The translations under genes were made by a program, and so were the position numbers. Shown in pieces: positions 4,506-5,981 of a stretch of 5,981 nucleotides of DNA; position 1 is the first letter of the stretch; each line of letters starts with the position of its first letter. The notes under the pieces were generated by a model. The model was given only the letters and a program-made list of their open reading frames with translations. It did not search any database and had not been told where the DNA came from. Source of the stretch: Acidimicrobiales bacterium (GTDB lineage Bacteria > Actinomycetota > Acidimicrobiia > Acidimicrobiales > JANYDT01); assembly GCA_025358985.1 (NCBI GenBank), contig JANYHQ010000096.1:1-5981 (forward strand), read 5' to 3'.

Positions 4506-5081
4506 TCATTTCTGGTTGGTTGCGCGTCGTACCTGTTTCACGATGGCTTCGCCTGCGTCACGCATTGCATCGAAGGGCTTGGCGATGGCTGAGGCCATAG
4601 CGTTGAGCGGCGGCTCGTCCGGGGACCGTGGATGCGGGTGGGTGGGTGCAGAAGGCTTGGCGGTGGCGAGTTCTTCTCCCATCTGATCCAGCTCCAATTT
4701 TGTGAACGCCTTACGAACGGCAGGGAAGAGCACTTTCTCTTCCTCGCGGACGTAATGACGTACAATTTCCATGAGCACCGTGATTTTTGCATCGAAGCGC
4801 TCCTGCGTGGGGGCCATTTGATCAAGTTTAGAAAGGGTCCATTTCACGATGTGATGCTCTTCAAGCGCCTCGAGTACCAGACTCCCAGATTCTTCGAGGC
4901 GCTGGCGCGCTGCAGGATAAAACACTGCCTCTTCGATGGCTGCATGCTTGGTGAGGGCGGCGATTACGTCTTTGACAATCTTGGCCTTGGCTTTGAACGC
5001 ACGATCGCCGAGTGCGCTGAAACTAACGAACTTCTCTTCAACGGCTTTATGATCCGCTTTCAGTAGTGCAATGGCATCCAT
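4506..5081 (-). CDS. Hemerythrin-domain (HHE) protein
   Basis: A 191-residue protein starting MDAIALLKADHKAVEEKF, typical of bacterial hemerythrin-like HHE proteins. These are four-helix bundles that bind a di-iron centre and sense or bind oxygen, nitric oxide or peroxide. Candidate iron ligands are all visible: H11 in the first helix; H46 and E50 in HAAIEEAVFYP; H76 or H77 in EEHHIVK; H109 and E113 in HYVREEEKVLFP. After about residue 145 a Pro-rich linker (SAPTHPHPRSPDEPP) leads to a basic helical tail, AIAKPFDAMRDAGEAIVKQV. The start at 5081 is preferred to ATG 5087 because AGGAGG (complement of 5091-5096) is 9 bases from the former and only 3 from the latter. Relatives in mycobacteria are known to be SigF-controlled, which agrees with the SigB-type promoter at 5129-5153. 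Confidence 0.92.
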   Translation of the reverse strand: MDAIALLKADHKAVEEKFVSFSALGDRAFKAKAKIVKDVIAALTKHAAIEEAVFYPAARQRLEESGSLVLEALEEHHIVKWTLSKLDQMAPTQERFDAKITVLMEIVRHYVREEEKVLFPAVRKAFTKLELDQMGEELATAKPSAPTHPHPRSPDEPPLNAMASAIAKPFDAMRDAGEAIVKQVRRATNQK

Positions 5082-5090
5082 CGGCATGTT

Positions 5091-5096
5091 CCTCCT
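5091..5096 (-). promoter_or_regulatory. Ribosome binding site deciding the hemerythrin start
   Basis: AGGAGG on the minus strand is 9 bases from ATG 5081 and 3 bases from ATG 5087. The spacing favours the shorter product starting MDAIALL. Confidence 0.7.
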
Positions 5097-5128
5097 GTTG
5101 GAGTTGTCGAATCGCGTCCGGTTTTCCT

Positions 5129-5153
5129 TACCCGCGAGGTTCTTTCCACAAAC
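5129..5153 (-). promoter_or_regulatory. SigB/SigF-type promoter for the hemerythrin gene
   Basis: On the minus strand, GTTT (complement of 5150-5153) is followed after 16 bases by GGGTA (complement of 5129-5133). The expected start near 5122 gives a leader of about 41 bases containing the AGGAGG site. Its -35 box is one arm of a palindrome whose other arm is the -35 box of the opposite promoter. Confidence 0.77.
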
Positions 5154-5159
5154 ATGGAT

Positions 5160-5185
5160 GTTTGGAGTACACAGGCCTCGGGGTA
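5160..5185 (+). promoter_or_regulatory. SigB/SigF-type promoter for the membrane protein/oxidoreductase operon
   Basis: GTTT at 5160-5163 and GGGTA at 5181-5185 with a 17-base spacer, at the long end of the accepted range. The expected start near 5191-5194 is only a few bases before ATG 5197, so the first message would be nearly leaderless. Confidence 0.62.
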
Positions 5186-5196
5186 GTGCGACGTTC

Positions 5197-5316
5197 ATGA
5201 TTGCTTCCGTGTTCTTTGTCGCCCTTGTTGGCAAGTTGCTTGCCCTCGTTGTATTGCTCCCCATAGTGGCGGTGCTCGCAGTGCTGTACTTCGTTACCAA
5301 GATGATCAAGAAGTAG
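5197..5316 (+). CDS. Small membrane protein, 39 residues
   Basis: The product is almost entirely hydrophobic: MIASVFFVALVGKLLALVVL, then LPIVAVLAVLYFV, ending TKMIKK. It can form one long or two short membrane helices broken at K13 or P22, with a basic tail likely in the cytoplasm. The start at 5197 is chosen because the upstream part of the same frame overlaps the hemerythrin promoter and coding start and is not hydrophobic. There is no ribosome binding site and the inferred transcript start is a few bases upstream, so it may be translated leaderless. The stop is 13 bases before the oxidoreductase ATG, so the two probably share a transcript. The function is unknown; a membrane partner for the oxidoreductase is possible but unproven. 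Confidence 0.62.
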   Translation: MIASVFFVALVGKLLALVVLLPIVAVLAVLYFVTKMIKK

Positions 5317-5329
5317 AGCGGGAGCTCCG

Positions 5330-5981
5330 ATGTCTGAGTCCGTCTCGCACCGCGCTTCGGAAGCCACCCCGATGGTGGGTGCCCCCCTGGACAGTGCTAC
5401 CGGTTGGCGGGCCGTGAAGATGTCGGTGAAACGTTTGGTGGATACGGCGGGCGCGGTCGACGGACTCAAGACGATGGCCAAGATCAATCAGGTGGGCGGG
5501 TTCGACTGCCCGGGTTGCGCATGGCCGGAGCGCCCTCATCGTAAGCGCGCTGAGTTCTGTGAGAGCGGTGCCAAAGCTGTAGCGGACGAAACCACCAGTC
5601 AGCGCGCTGACTCGGAGTTCTTTGCCAACCATTCACTGGCGGAACTTGCAGCAGCCGATGACTATTGGCTAGGGGGTCAGGGTCGCTTGGTCCAGCCCAT
5701 GATCCGCCGACCGGACTCAACCCATTTCGAACCGATTGGCTACACCGATGCCTACGACCTCATCGCAGGGGCCCTGAAATCGTTGAAGAGCCCCAACGAG
5801 ACAGTTTTCTACACATCAGGGCGCACCAGCAATGAGGCGGCCTTCTGTTACCAACTTCTGGCTCGCGCTCTTGGGACCAACAACCTGCCCGACTGCTCCA
5901 ACATGTGCCACGAGCCCACGTCCGTGACGATGGCAGCCACCATCGGCGTGGGTAAATCCACGATAACCTTCGATGATTTCG
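5330..5981 (+). CDS. FdhF/YdeP-like molybdopterin oxidoreductase, N-terminal part (runs off right edge)
   Basis: The first 217 codons of a large molybdopterin oxidoreductase of the formate-dehydrogenase-like FdhF/YdeP type (oxidoreductase alpha subunit, TIGR01701-like by recognition). Members usually exceed 700 residues. Family marks are VGGFDCPGCAWPE (55-67) with C60 and C63, then EFCESGAKAVA with C77, EFFANHSLAEL, YTSGRTSNEAAF (161-172), and LGTNNLPDCSNMCHEPTSV (181-199). C193 in NMCHE aligns with the selenocysteine/cysteine that ligates molybdenum in formate dehydrogenase H (V-U-H-G-P). ATG 5330 has GGGAG (5320-5324) 5 bases upstream. The substrate is not certain: relatives include E. coli YdeP, linked to acid resistance, and formate dehydrogenase-like enzymes. 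The window ends before the cofactor-binding C-terminal domains. Confidence 0.9.
   Translation, partial: MSESVSHRASEATPMVGAPLDSATGWRAVKMSVKRLVDTAGAVDGLKTMAKINQVGGFDCPGCAWPERPHRKRAEFCESGAKAVADETTSQRADSEFFANHSLAELAAADDYWLGGQGRLVQPMIRRPDSTHFEPIGYTDAYDLIAGALKSLKSPNETVFYTSGRTSNEAAFCYQLLARALGTNNLPDCSNMCHEPTSVTMAATIGVGKSTITFDDF

Noticed and set aside
4632..5066. Plus-strand 144-codon frame antisense to the hemerythrin gene
   Set aside because: All hemerythrin ligands are on the minus strand; this is an antisense shadow.
1..5981. CRISPR array, insertion sequence, tRNA or rRNA
   Set aside because: No regularly spaced direct repeats, transposase-like product, terminal inverted repeats or RNA-gene signature were seen.

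Overview
The window looks like chromosomal DNA of an actinobacterium with moderate-to-high GC. This rests on strong purine-rich ribosome binding sites, GC-rich third codon positions, lipoproteins and stress genes of actinobacterial type, and repeated promoter-like sites of the form GTTT-N15-17-GGGTA. That form is the known consensus of the stress sigma factors SigB/SigF of Streptomyces and Mycobacterium. The genus cannot be fixed from sequence alone, and no sigma factor gene lies in the window.

Layout, left to right. A minus-strand gene of unknown function runs off the left edge (191 to 1). Divergent from it is a STAS-domain anti-anti-sigma-like gene (321-623). It runs tail-to-tail into a minus-strand low-affinity iron permease-family membrane protein (972-574). 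A 23-codon membrane microprotein follows on the plus strand (1148-1219) and a hairpin terminator (1237-1270). A compact minus-strand operon then reads 2356 to 1303: a secreted protein gene that appears frameshifted, a TusA-like protein, and a DsrE-family protein whose start overlaps the TusA stop by 4 bases. A plus-strand exported protein with 11-residue repeats (2484-2972) converges on a stand-alone LigD-type 3'-phosphoesterase (3531-2986). Next on the minus strand come a lipoprotein (4348-3908) with a related repeat region and a truncated pyridoxamine-phosphate-oxidase-like remnant (3905-3645). A hemerythrin-domain gene (5081-4506) is divergent from a two-gene plus-strand operon: a 39-residue membrane protein (5197-5316) and the start of a FdhF/YdeP-like molybdopterin oxidoreductase (5330 to the right edge).

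What ties the region together is regulation. Five sites match GTTT-N15-17-GGGTA and a sixth differs by one base. Each stands upstream of a different transcription unit, and five of the six give leaders of about 40-50 bases. Together with the gene content (hemerythrin, iron permease family, anti-anti-sigma protein, DNA-end repair phosphoesterase, lipoproteins, YdeP-like oxidoreductase), this suggests a stress or stationary-phase regulon cluster. The promoter matches are seen directly; the regulon interpretation is inference. Several genes are decaying or altered: a frameshift, a 3' truncation, a lost lipobox cysteine and an Ala at the usual anti-anti-sigma phosphoserine position. This suggests a fast-evolving accessory region.
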